Positions 49,700-61,375 of a DNA stretch of 64,000 bases are shown here, piece by piece. Made by a program: the position numbers and the translations under genes. Source of the stretch: Stercorarius parasiticus. Its lineage: Eukaryota; Chordata; Aves; Charadriiformes; Stercorariidae. The notes under the pieces are model-generated. The model was not told the DNA's origin, did no database searches, and saw only the letters and a list, made by a program, of their open reading frames with translations. The DNA lies in the NCBI GenBank assembly GCA_013396915.1, contig VWZL01000719.1, forward strand, positions 133,445 to 197,444, written 5' to 3'. Each line of letters opens with the position of its first letter. The first letter of the stretch is position 1.

Positions 49700-50110
49700 C
49701 TGATATTAGGTATGACACTAATGCTCTTTTATCAATTATAAGGATTGATGATCTAAATATCTTTGGTAATAAAATTTGCTGATGATGGAGACTGGGGGGA
49801 AGTAAATAAATAATCGGGCAGGATACTGCTACCATACTCTTAATATCTTGGCTAAATGGATTGAATAATAAAAAAATAAAATCATTTCAATACGAACACA
49901 TACGAGAATTGAGAAAGCAGGTTATATCTGTAAAGTTCTGAGGGAAATTTTAGGGAATTGTAATCATCTAGATGGTAATACAAGGGTGTATTATTTTGTA
50001 AATCTCATTTGAACTGTTTAAAAAAAACAAGTGGAAGTAGAGAAAGTGATCTATCTGCTCTGTACAGGACTGCTATGGACACTACTATGTAGTTACAAAG
50101 AGGGAAGGAA
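49700..50110 (+). mobile_element. Ancient CR1 reverse-transcriptase relic
   Basis: KFADD is readable at 49772-49786 (AAATTTGCTGATGAT), preceded by an IDDL-like segment and followed by a LAKWIE-like segment near 49850, matching the order of CR1 ORF2 around its FADD catalytic box. Further on, AAGTGATCTATCTGCTCTG (from about 50045) corresponds to the REVIVPLYSAL block seen intact at 28.9-29.2 kb. The distance between blocks fits the family. Many frameshifts and stops make it a fossil. Confidence 0.6.
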
Positions 50111-52380
50111 GAAGAAAGAAATCTTTGAAACTTTTCCTGAACCCTTCAGGCAACAAACGTCTGAGTCTTCATCATGATCATTATGTTAAAGAAGACCAGC
50201 AGGAGTCCATGCATGCTAGGGAGAAGTGTATACATATAACTCCTGGATAACTTGAAAAAAAAAAGGAAAGTGTTTATAGGGAAAGAATAAGATTGCAGTA
50301 TCTGAAAGAAAGCCTTTGATCATTTATTCCATTCCCAGATATTCCAAGGATGCAAGCAAACAGATAACTTGTGACAGGAAGTAACAACTTCATATTTCCA
50401 TGAACTTCATCTGCTTAACTTCTTGGTCTCTTGTAATGCTAAGGATGTCTGCAGTAATATTGATATGCAGCAGCCAAAAACATGAGACAGAAGCAGCACT
50501 TATTTAGATCATAATGTAGAAATGCACCATCTACCTCTCCAAATGCCAGCAACTGAACAGAAGGCTATGTTTATTCACAAAATTCTACCCGTTTCCAAAC
50601 ATAATACTAGGTACATTTTCATTACTATAAGCAGCATTGGATAAAGCCAAAAGCCTAACTTCTAATAACCAGCCACATGCCAGTGATACTGCACCTTCTC
50701 CAGAAATAAACTGTCCCTGAAGCAGTGCAGGAAGAAAAATACAATCTGAAATGTGAGGTTCATATTAATATTTTGTTAAAACAATAATTTTCATTATGCC
50801 TATAAAGAAATGCTGTGTATGTGTATGCATGTACTCATGTTACACTGAATAATTGTGATGTCTTTCCATGTGTTTGGGTATTTTTAAATATTATTACTAC
50901 AAATGTTTCTAAAATAGTTATGGTGGTGGGTTTTTTTTACACCAGTCTTTGCTCCAGCTCAAAAGGCTTATATCACAGTTGAAAGGATGCCTCTGGTCAG
51001 TTGGTAAGTACTGCAGTTTTCATTACAAACTTAAACCACTATTTTGAGTTTTAAATCATTTACTAAAAAGATGAGTTAAGTCAGCAAACTATCATCCAAA
51101 GATTTGGTATGTTACTCACTTCAGAAAGTATTTTTATGCATATTTCACCTGTTCTTGTGACAGTCATTGTCATTTTCTTTCACTTCACAAAAGGAGCATT
51201 TATTCCTAACTTGTGCAAGTTACATATTCAACAACTAGATTAAAATGAATAATCCAGTCCAGCCATTTAATAAGTGAAACTGTGGGGAAATTTGCAGATA
51301 AGAAAAGTTTAAAAATTAATTATATTTTCAAATCAAATATCTTGGGGGCAATAATTTAAAACCTCAAGATTCAGAACATGGACAAATCTTTTTTACAGTA
51401 TTAGGAATGAAAACATAGGCCCCTTTTGCCACAACAGAAGGATGTTGTCATAAGAATCTATGTTAAGTGGTAAATTAAGATTTTTAAGCAGTCATTAAAG
51501 AACTTCTTGCCCTCTTGTTTAAATGGTTCACCAATGAATAAGATGCAGACGAGTCTTCATTTGCAGAACATTTTGCACAGACGCACAAAGGTGTTTTCAA
51601 AAGTCTGTCCTTGCCTTATAGATTTTTTGCATACTTATACATTAACACCATTTATATCCCTTAAACTATATATGTATTCCCTGAAAAGAGCATACGGATT
51701 TATCTGACTGAATGTGAAAACAAATTCATTGATTTTTTCCCACAAATATGGTAGATTTTCTCTCTCACCCCTGATCTTTCTGAGCTAATAAATGTATTTA
51801 AGATAGAGTTCTTTATATCCTCTTGTTCAGAACTTTGTGAATTGCCTCATTCAAACAAGAATAGGTTGCAGGTAGGTAAAATACAAAATAAAACATAGAA
51901 AAATGATATACAATATCTTTCTTCAGAACTGTGATAAAGGGTACCAGCATGGTTTACAGCTATCTTGCACTTACTGTGGTAAGAAAATGGAAATTGTGAA
52001 TAACATATTCATGTTAAATTTCAAAATAAAAAATAATATTGTTGCATGTCTTTGCTTACATATACAGTATTATATCTGTGTGTCTGACTGATTTAGATAA
52101 AGTTAAGGCACCACAGAATCTACTTGAAATATGTGAACCCTTACATATATATGCAGAAATATGAGAACCTTTTTCATTTTTTGAGTGAACTTCAGGTCTT
52201 GATCAAATTTGAATTTTATAAAATATTCTTTCCCTCATGGAAGGTATTAATGATGTTCCTACTTATGCAGCTACATCTTCACAGAAAGCTTAGGAATTTA
52301 TTATGTTAGTGATGTATTCCGCATCATTTCACTTGATGGAATTTGGTCAGAAAACCCCAGAATTATCAGAGATAAGAAGG
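50111..52380. other. AT-rich non-genic DNA
   Basis: No gene recognised. Short open frames at 51507-51707 and 51903-52091 have no domains. Confidence 0.5.
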
Positions 52381-52385
52381 GAAGC
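52381..52385 (+). other. Target-site duplication, left copy
   Basis: GAAGC directly before the LTR start, repeated exactly at 53042-53046. A 5-bp duplication is typical of ERVL-class integration. Confidence 0.92.
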
Positions 52386-52514
52386 TGTCCTGGTTTGGGG
52401 TGAAGCAGAGCCACCTTCCTGTTCAGTGAGAGGCCCTTGCTCACACTTGTTGCCGTGGCAACCAGGGTCAGCTGACTCGGGTGTTTACCCTGTGGGAGGG
52501 TTACACCTGTGGAC

Positions 52515-52528
52515 AGGTCAGGTGACCC
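52515..52528. promoter_or_regulatory. Inverted AGGTCA-like half-sites in LTR promoter region
   Basis: AGGTCA, GG, TGACCC form an inverted pair of nuclear-receptor-type half-sites spaced by two bases, about 20 bp upstream of the CCAAT box. Function is inference. Confidence 0.35.
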
Positions 52529-52907
52529 AAACTGACCAATCGGGTGTTCCATCCCATCTGCCATGCTCAGTGTAAAAGCTGAGGGATCAGAGGGGTTAGG
52601 TTGGTTCTTTGTTGAGGACTCTTTTCTATGGGCTTTTCTTTGGATCTTCTCCAGTGAGCTCTTCTTCAGTGGCTCTTTGTCTCCAATGACTGATGTCTGA
52701 GGAGGACCCTGTGAGCTCATTTGCCTTTTGATCCTGGTCAGTGTGTTCCAGTTCCCATTTGTCATTGAGTCCAGTCTTGAGCTTTCCCAGTGGCATTTTC
52801 ATTAGAATTTGATCCAGTTTTGTACATATTTATATATATGGTTTCTATTTCAATATATCCTTTTTATTTTGTTATTACTGCTTCATTAAAGTAGTTCAGT
52901 TTTTTCT

Positions 52908-52967
52908 AAACTCATAAATCTTTATGAGTTTATCTCTCTTTGTCTTTATGACTTTATCTCTCTTCTT
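52908..52967. repeat. 11-bp hairpin and 24-bp tandem pair at LTR 3' end
   Basis: AAACTCATAAA (52908-52918), TC, TTTATGAGTTT (52921-52931) is a perfect hairpin just after the ATTAAA signal. The 24-bp unit at 52920-52943 is repeated with small changes at 52944-52967 (CTTTATGAGTTTATCTCTC versus CTTTATGACTTTATCTCTC). Confidence 0.88.
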
Positions 52968-53041
52968 CCTTTCCTTAGAGTGAGAGGTGGGAGCGAGCAT
53001 CTCTTGTCCTGTTGTTGGCCAACCCGGCCCAAACCATGACA

Positions 53042-53046
53042 GAAGC
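53042..53046 (+). other. Target-site duplication, right copy
   Basis: GAAGC, identical to 52381-52385. Confidence 0.92.
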
Positions 53047-55207
53047 AGACAACCAAATCAGCTAATCTTTGTCTCCTTATGAAACAAAATTAAAAAAAGT
53101 CTCTTACATGTCAAACTTAGATCCCATTATCAAGTTTTCTTTTTCCAGTGAATGAGTAGCCATATGTGATCTTCTCCCTTCTGTGAATATCTGCCGTTGA
53201 CTAAACACTCCTTTACCTCAGATTCCTCTTCTTGAGTCTGTACCTTCTCTCCACCAAATAAACTACATATTTGTACTCCAGTCTGCATAGTGGAAGTTCT
53301 GGGTTCTGCATCTCTGTGTCACTGGATGCAGCCAGTAATTGCTACTTAACAGCATGTGAAAGGAAATAACTATGACCCTGCTATTTCTTCAATGCTTATT
53401 TTTCATTTAAGGCACTAATGGGTCCAGTCTTCTGTATTTCCTCTGGCAGAAACTACACTTATGATTTAGCATTTGCAAATTATAAAGAGAAAGTCTTCCT
53501 CTATTCTTTTCTTTCCTTTTCACATATCATAGTTTGGACCACAAATATAAAACATAAATAAATATTCTTTTCTCTCCTTTGATTTTTCATTTTCCCTTTA
53601 TTCATAGAAAGTTTTCTATGAGAAACTTCTCATGGTTTTCTCATATCTTCTGATTGAGAAGTGGGTTTATGTTACATAAAGTCTTCATGTCTTTTTGAGA
53701 TTAGCAGGTGTTCCTTCTCAGGAAATGTCTTCATAAAATTATCACATAATTGTTATGTAAATCACTACAGTAATGGCAACAAGAAGGACATGTATTAAAA
53801 CAAGGAACTGAATACAGATAGTTTGCTTAATGTTTATTAATTGATACATCCCCATGTAGAGATTTGCAACACAAATATTAAGATCTAGATAAATAAAGTA
53901 TGAATGGAAATATGTGTGTGAGTTAGCATCAGAAGGAAAACCGAACACGGTGTTAAATGAATGGCCTGCATTGATACTAACAGCCACTGCTCGCGGGACA
54001 CTGTTCCTAGCAGTAAAGTTGAGGAATGCGTTATTTATAGCAAGACCAAAAGCATGCACTCTGAGAATGCCACAGCACAGACAACTTGTCAGAAGACCCT
54101 GCATCCTAACACCAAGTATATGACAACAAGGTTGCAGCATATCACCATAGATTTTCCTTTTAGTCAAGCAGGAAAATAAATTACAGACATGTATCTCAAA
54201 TATATATTACAAATGAGGAAAATCAGACAAAGAGCAGCAACATGGCTGAAAACTTAGGGAGGCTGAAGCAAGCAAGATTTCTGAGCTAGAAGATTTCATT
54301 ATAACAGCTGATGACTCCTGAAGGACATAGACAAACTATTCGAAGATTAGTTTGTTACTGCCAATCAAGAAGGGCCTCTGAGATGTGATGAAGATTCAGC
54401 AGCCAGTATCCTGTATTCTGTTTGGCCACATGTCTTGGGGCTTTTGAGTTTTTGAATGTAAGTGTGTGAATGAATGAAATATATTAGAGAGCCAGTGTAA
54501 GAGTAATGCAGTGTAACTGCATTACAGCAACTCATTTAAAGATTTTGTGAATAAATATAACCTTGCCATTCCATAAGATTTTGCACTGAATTCACTATAT
54601 TCACTATACTAATTTTCCTGCACCACAAACTAAATTATGCAATTATGTGATAACTTTTGAGAAGCTTTTCCATTTTTTTGTAACGTCTTTTATAACTGGT
54701 AAGAGATGGAAAGGATGCAGAAAGCAAGTCCATTTTAACATAAATCTAAAAATGACATAACTCTACATAAAGTTTTATAATGTAATTCTGTAGACATTAA
54801 TTTTTATACCATACAAGTTTAAATTATTATGAAAAAAAGAAAAAGGGTGAAAGTGTAAATTGCTGTTGTTAGAAAGGTGTCAGAGGAAGAATAATTCTAT
54901 TTGTTACCTACACATCTCTATATTGCAACAAATCAATATATATATAAAAAGTTGTATGTATTTCAATTCCATATTAGCTTTTACAATGTTCCATTTGCAT
55001 TCTCACAAATCATAGCTGCAAAAAAAAATAAATCTCAAAAAAATTTTCCAGAAGACTGAAAGAGAAGTGAGAGTGAAGAAAACATCTGGGCTTCCTCCTT
55101 CCCAAAGGCATGAGGGTAGTTTAGTATAACAATCATGCGCAATTAAGGTGAAACAGTTTACCGGTGTTTAATTGCCTTACGAGCCTTTCATAACCTTTAG
55201 TAACTTT
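53047..55207. other. AT-rich DNA with an unusual multi-frame open segment
   Basis: No gene recognised. At 53742-54179 one minus frame (141 codons) and two plus frames (69 and 72 codons) are open together and several CpGs remain. A hairpin lies at 54503-54525. Confidence 0.5.
54503..54525. repeat. Perfect hairpin, 10-bp arms, 3-nt loop
   Basis: GTAATGCAGT (54503-54512), loop GTA, ACTGCATTAC (54516-54525). Confidence 0.88.
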
Positions 55208-55331
55208 CATAGAATTGTTCGGGTTGGAAGGGACCTTAAAGATCATCTAGTTCCAACCCCCCTGCCATGGGCGGGGACACCTCCCACTAGACCAGGCTGC
55301 TCAAAGCCTCATCCAGCCTGGCCTTGAACAA
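55208..55331 (-). mobile_element. CR1 LINE 3' end fragment
   Basis: The plus strand reads CATAGAATTGTTCGGGTTGG, AAGGGACCTTAAAGATCATC, TTCCAACCCCCCTGCCATGG, then CCAGCCTGGCCTTGAACAAC, the reversed CR1 3' end. About 120 bp remain. Its ATCATCTAGTTCCAACC variant differs from the 3.0, 58.0 and 62.5-kb copies, so it belongs to another CR1 subfamily. Confidence 0.93.
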
Positions 55332-58017
55332 CTTTATTCAGGTGCAGCTTTTCACAGATGGCTATCACTATTTATGAATGTTATTTGTGTAAGAACTTTT
55401 TTAATCTCTTCTAAATGGAAGAAGAAAAGCATCCTTTTTTGACAGGGTACATGTTGGGGTTTTTTAATAAAGAATTATGAGGAGATAAGTAGACCTCTGT
55501 CAAAGAAATGGTTATGTTATTACAGACTTATTACCTTCCTTCTACTTGTAAGCCTGGAGAAGTCTTCTCCAAGACTTTCCACCCCAAAGCTGCAGAGCAA
55601 GTAGCACCAAAAAAAGAAAGCTCACAAGATTGACTGGAAATCCAATAGTATCAAGCACTACTAGGTACTCGATATTTAGCTTTCTTTTTTTGTGTGAGTG
55701 GTTAATATAACACAAGGAAGAGCATGAATTGTTAACCACATGTGAATTTATTACAAAGAACTGGAGAAATGTCCCTAATAATAGAGAGACTGCTTCAGGC
55801 AATGAGCTTGTCACACCTGCACTAAAGCATAAACAAGAAAAAATGTTACTAAATATGAAATTGTTCTAAACCTCCACGGGGGGCACAATAGAAACTTTAT
55901 AATTGACTGTCAGGCATGTCACAGCAAAACCAGTAATCCTAAGAAAATGTACAAGGCTCTTCTCATTATTTTTATAATGATTTTAATAAGACTTTCCAGG
56001 CAGCACTTTTTAATGTCATTATTCAAGTTTTTTGAGAAGTCACAGTCACTTTTTCTTCAGTATTCTGCCATATAACTTTACCTGAGGCATTATATAATCA
56101 TCCAGAAATGTATTGTGCATTGTATTTTAGGATGAATTAGGAAATGGACAGGAATAAATGGACTATCTCACAAGATAACAAAAATTGAGAATGAACTTCA
56201 CAGAAATGTACATCAGGAACACACCTTTCATATCGTACATCTTTCTGGGCCAAATATCCATACATTAGAATTGCATGCTACGGGTCTGGTTGTTCATTCG
56301 TATCAGAGTGAATAAGTAACTTCTTTCAAAATTATAAGTCTAATTAAAATATAATTTAAGGGAGTTCAGAGTTGGAGCATGTTAGGAAGTTTTTGATGAA
56401 CTTTTTTCCCTAAGAAAATGTTAATTGAATTAAAGCAAATTAAAAAAAAAGTTCAGGAAGTTTTTATTTTATTTCTTCTTTCAAAATTATCAGAAAAGAA
56501 GTTCTAAAGTTTTCAAAAGCATTCACTTTGACATTGTGTAAGTAAATAAATATATTTTTCAGGTTAAAATGTTTCATAGCCTTTATCTCTTACAGTCAAG
56601 GAGAATCATTTAGAATTGATCTAAATTTGTGTTTGGTTTGCTTTATATTTAAAAGTATATGCAGGTCTTTGTCTTCCTTTTCTTAACCTGATTTTTTTCC
56701 AAGGAGAAGAAAATTTTTTCCAAGGCAGTTCTCATCGCAATCGTAATATAAAGATTTAAATGAGTGGACAATGGTGCTCCAGCAAAACAAGTGTTTGGAA
56801 AGCTGTCTTCTAAAGAACATGAAATGACTTGTAGTCCCTTCAGCATTCAGGGGGTGAGAAAGTACCGATATTCTTACCAATGACTCATCTTCAATGAAAC
56901 TCATATTTTTAGCATGATAAAGCAAAATATTGGTTTGTTAAGTTGGGTAATAAATATAGCTTGGAACCTCTCAGTCACTCTCACTTGTCTTTGAGGAGTT
57001 GCCACATCTAAACTATGGACGTATAATTGATTTTGATGGCTGGAAATAGAGAGAATAATTTTACTCAAAAATATTTTGAAAGTGTCTATCAGAAGTTTAA
57101 TTTTGGCCTGATTCTGTTCATTTGGTGATGTAGGTATGTTCTGTTTTGTTGTTCTAGAACTGATGAAATTACAAGAATTTTTTTGAACTACTTGCACGTA
57201 CTTTCTTTCCATACTTCCTACAGGTAATAGCTACCAGGTTAGAACAGAAAGCAGGGCTGCTATTTTGAGATTTTTGTTTGTTCTGTCTCACAACATTCTG
57301 GAAGCCAGGTAAAAAAAACAAGCAAGAAAAATCCTTAGATGTCAACAGGGAAAAGAAGGCTATTGGAAATGAGAATAAGACTGAAATCTGGGAAATCCTT
57401 CCTATCATCTGAAAATAAACTCCAAAATATACCTTGGATTTGAAAGAGGGAATGAGTCATTTTCTTTTTGTAACAAAAAGACGTTGCAAGATTTGTTTCA
57501 GGAGGATTTATATAGATTAATTTCTGTATCATTACATCTGTATACAGTGTTTGGTTTTTTTCCAAAATTTCAGTCTTTGTCTTGCAGTTTTAACTACAAG
57601 AATCACTAAAAAAAGGAGAGAAGGAAACATTCTACCACAACCATCTTTATAAATGACTAAAATAGAGTGATCAGGAAAATTTATCTCTGAACATCTCATC
57701 CTTATGAAGTAAAGGATATTTTTAGGCAAGGTAATTTCTTAGATTATTTCTTTAAAAAAATTGTTTATGTTGTTCCATTTTGCAAGACAATTTTTAAAAG
57801 ATAAGTTTAAAAAAAGAAGTAAAAGCATTAAAAAAACCCCATTAATTGGTGTGTTTTCTGTATAAGCAAGCATCTTTTTTCAGTAACTTTGCTTGTGAAA
57901 TTATGAATAAATGTGTATTATTATTTGTGTAAGACTCTGAGAAAGTACTAAATCACAATCTGCCTTATTTCATTAAGGACATTCATGGTTCCCATTTTAC
58001 TATATTGATGACATAGT
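55332..58017. other. AT-rich DNA, minus strand with chained open frames
   Basis: No gene recognised. At 56649-57729 successive minus-strand open stretches of 65-103 codons overlap end to end in changing frames, but none resembles a known family. Confidence 0.45.
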
Positions 58018-58129
58018 AAAGGCTCTGAGCAATCTGGTCTAGTTAAGGATGTCCCTGCTTACTGCAGGGTGGTTGGACTAGATGACTTTTAAAGGTCCCT
58101 TCCAACCCAACACATTCTATGATTCTATG
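58018..58129 (+). mobile_element. CR1 LINE 3' end fragment
   Basis: AAGGCTCTGAGCAATCTGG, CTGCTTACTGCAGGGTGG, CCTTCCAACCCAACACATTC and the terminal TATGATTCTATG show a CR1 3' end of about 110 bp, of the same subfamily as 3042-3393. Confidence 0.95.
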
Positions 58130-59994
58130 CTGTACAATTCATTGACCTTGTGACCTTTTGACCTTTCCTATTATTTCTTATCTCGTGCTTCTGATGGTTT
58201 CAATTTCATTTATTTTATTTCTCAATGATCTTTGTTCAGCATAAATTAGTTTGCTGTAAATGATGTGCTACATGTTTGTTGTTTAGTTAGCAGTTATTAA
58301 AGGAAATAAAAACTTTCATTAAAAAAAAGAGAAACTTCTGTAACATAATAACATAGAGGATTTATTTATATGTAATAACTGAGTACTGTCAACTTGTGCC
58401 AACTTAGTGGACATTTGCAACTTAGCAAAAGGCAAATTACTTGACTGTCCATACTTTCTGTCCCTGTGTCACACATAAAACTACATGAAAGTAAGTAGTA
58501 CATTTCATCCTCCTTTAAATCGAAATAATGTCATACTTCATGTGTACTAATATTGGCTATGTCTATTTATGACACTTTCAGACAGTGATGATATGTAGTT
58601 CTAGGCAACCTCCTAGATTACTTCACAAAATGAAGTCCTAATCAAGCTCCAGAGAACACTTGGTCAATATTATAAAATCAGCATTACTTGAAATGTTGTA
58701 CATTAGAATAGAATAAAAGTTACAGTTTGGAAGATAATGGATATTAACATAATTATACATAGGTGTTGGCATATTATCTTGGTGCAACCTATACAGACAA
58801 CTACCTAGCTTCAGCAAGTACATTTTGTGAGGTCTCTGGCCATATTCAACCAGGTATTTGCTTGAAGTCTGCTCTGTGCAGACTCCAGTGCAGTAGTGCA
58901 CTAGGACTGAAGTGTAGCATTTCCCTAGGAGATTCAAAACAATGTACTGACTCTCAGGTAGGTGTATCCTACATTCTGAAACAATACAACTTATTTCTCT
59001 TTTGTGCTACATTAAAAGAAACTCACAAGAGTTATAGATGCTTCTTTATGAGGAAAAACTGAGACAATAGTACCATTTCATCATGCTTTTTTTTTCTGAA
59101 TCTTTTTCTAGCTGGTACAATATGTGTGTGTTTTCAAATTTGAAATAGAAAAAAAATATTTTTGTATGTCCAGTTTTATGTGATCAGGTAATCTTTCAGT
59201 CAAAAATTTGACATTAAGGGAGTTCTGCAAGACTTGTTCTTCAGCTAATATTATTGCTCTGGAGTCTTAATAGCTAATGGTTTTCATGATACTGACTATA
59301 GGCTTACTTTTCTTCACAGAAATAAGTTTTAAACTGAAAAAAACCAAAAACTGTAGGAGAAATAACCTTTTCCAGACTGAAAACCTTCATAACATTTACC
59401 ATAACTAATTTTTCTCTTCAGTCTGTGCCCAAAGAGAGGACAGTAACTGCAGCTGAGTGAAGTGTGTTTTTATTTGTAAGGTAAGTGATGTCATGATGAT
59501 ACTGCCAGTAAGACTGAATTGTGTTAGACTGCATTGGCAGCTCAGACTCTTTTGTGTGCATATTGACTGTGTGGCTGTTTATAGGTCCTTCTTCATTCTC
59601 TAAAAAAATGCACGCAAACCTATCTGTTTTTTACCCAAACCTGGTTTTTAATGGGATTTGCTAATTGCATCAAAAGATAAGCTTAAAAGATCCCATTAAG
59701 CATACCAAAATGACGCATTTTGATGTCTTTTAAATTACTCGCCTGAGAGAATTTAAGTCATAATATTCAAGCTCTTGAAAATGAGAGATCCTTATCTTAT
59801 TTAGGGGGCAAATTTACAATTCAGCTATGATAACGGCAAGGACAGAGAAGCTACAGGTTTCCAGATGGAACAGTTAAAAGAAAATGTTCAGGCTAGAAAG
59901 TGCCTGAAGCCAAGAAGAAAAAGTTCCCAGGAAGGGGCCATCAGAGTATGCGTATACTTGAAACACTATACCCTTGGCTGCAAAACTCGGTGGG

Positions 59995-60012
59995 TATCTT
60001 TAATTAAAGATA
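59995..60012. repeat. 18-bp perfect palindrome
   Basis: TATCTTTAATTAAAGATA equals its own reverse complement. It combines TTAATTAA (homeodomain-type) with TATC/GATA and ATCTTT/AAAGAT outer parts. Confidence 0.85.
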
Positions 60013-61341
60013 AATAAAATAAAATAATTTTAAGATCTCCAAGTTCTTAGAGATATAAGGTATTTGTTCCACAACCAAATAGATACATTTTCTAATTGAT
60101 CTGGGGAAAACAAAGAACTAGCATTATAAAGCTTGTTTTATTTCTTGTTCACATAATCAAAAGGTTAAGACAATTGCAAAGAGGAGATTTTACTAGAACA
60201 TAGTGTCCAAGTCCTTTTGATTCTGACCTCAGAAAAAAAAAGAAACAGCACTCTACAATAAGCAAAAGCTGAGCACCATCAAAATCAGTGGCATTAACTT
60301 CTTTTCTGATTTTTAATGATTCATGGATTTTTCTTGCTACTTAAGTCATAATGGGAAACACATCCTTTGTCTATTTTGTCCTATATATAGTTTTCAGATA
60401 TGATGAACTAGGTAATAAGCTCCTAGATCTACGACCATTCCATTTTGAGTTATGTGGTCAGTTGTAGTTTACTGAATTACTTCAGCTGAAAAAAAAATGA
60501 GTACTCAATTTTCAATACCAGTTCAGTATTAGATGAACTCAGTACACACTTGTATTTGTCCAAACATACATAAGTTGTGCAAGTTGTGATTCTATTACAT
60601 GCTTTATTCCAAATTTTTAAGGACGAGCTTGTTAGAATATGTCAATTTCACTGTTCCCTGTGGAAAATAGGGTTTTTTCTTAATGCATAAGAAATACAAA
60701 ATTTCTGTCTCAAAATCTGAAATACACATTTATAAAATCAGATCAGATAGAAGACAAACCCCACTATTTAAAAAAAAAAAAAGTCTTGCTAAACCAAATT
60801 AACTTATGTATATAATGCACAACCACTCAGGTTTTCCCTTATGTGTGAGTTCAACTGGAAATGAGGAAGTTCTGTTAGCATCTTGCTTATCAGCTCTTAT
60901 TGTGCAGGGCTATAATTTGTCTTGAATATTTTATGAATGGAAATATTTGCATACATGCACTTAATGTTAAAAAAATCAGGATTCTTACTACTTTTAGCAA
61001 CCCTGAGCATTATCATTAGTTGAATCAAGTCCTATACTTGTCTATCTCTTGCACACACATCAAAACACTCACCTCCTTCCATAATCACAATCATACAGTC
61101 TGAAAGACAAAACTGTGAGAAATATTGGCATATATATGAGTTAGCTCCAATCTTCTCAAAAACAAAGAAAGAGAAAAAGAGTGCAGCAGTAGTGAATTTT
61201 GGAAATAACTTTTTGATCTAGCTAGTATTATATTCCCAACTAGCAACACTCAGATCCCTGATCTGACTTTTCTTTTTCTCTGACAGCTAGTGATGATTTT
61301 TTTGGTTATTATTTTATTTCCCCTTTTTATTTAGTTCGCGA

Positions 61342-61375
61342 TTAGGGCACCATTATCCAATAATGGAGTCCCTAA
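61342..61375. repeat. Two-step hairpin (6-bp outer and 7-bp inner stems)
   Basis: TTAGGG, CA, CCATTAT, loop CCA, ATAATGG, AGT, CCCTAA: both stems pair perfectly around a small internal bulge (61342-61347 with 61370-61375; 61350-61356 with 61360-61366). The shape recalls short palindromic conserved repeats of vertebrates, but no family is confirmed. Confidence 0.85.

Larger units (their letters stand above)
52386..53041 (+). mobile_element. Well-preserved ERV solo LTR, plus orientation
   Basis: Starts TGTCCTGGTTTGGGG and ends GGCCCAAACCATGACA. These ends are near-perfect inverted copies of each other, with TG...CA termini, and the element sits between exact GAAGC repeats. Promoter-like signals run in the expected order: a CCAAT box at 52536-52540, a weak TATA-like TGTAAAAG near 52571-52578, then the ATTAAA polyadenylation signal at 52885-52890 and a TC-rich tail. 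The 656-bp length, conserved ends and perfect duplication make it the most intact LTR in the window. No internal gag-pol remains, so it arose by LTR-LTR recombination. Open frames crossing it (52301-52765 minus, 154 codons; 52303-52575 plus) extend past the LTR boundary and are not genes. Confidence 0.95.

Noticed and set aside
52301..52765. 154-codon minus-strand open frame
   Set aside because: It spans the left LTR boundary and target duplication at 52381-52386 and runs antisense to the LTR; no domain is visible.
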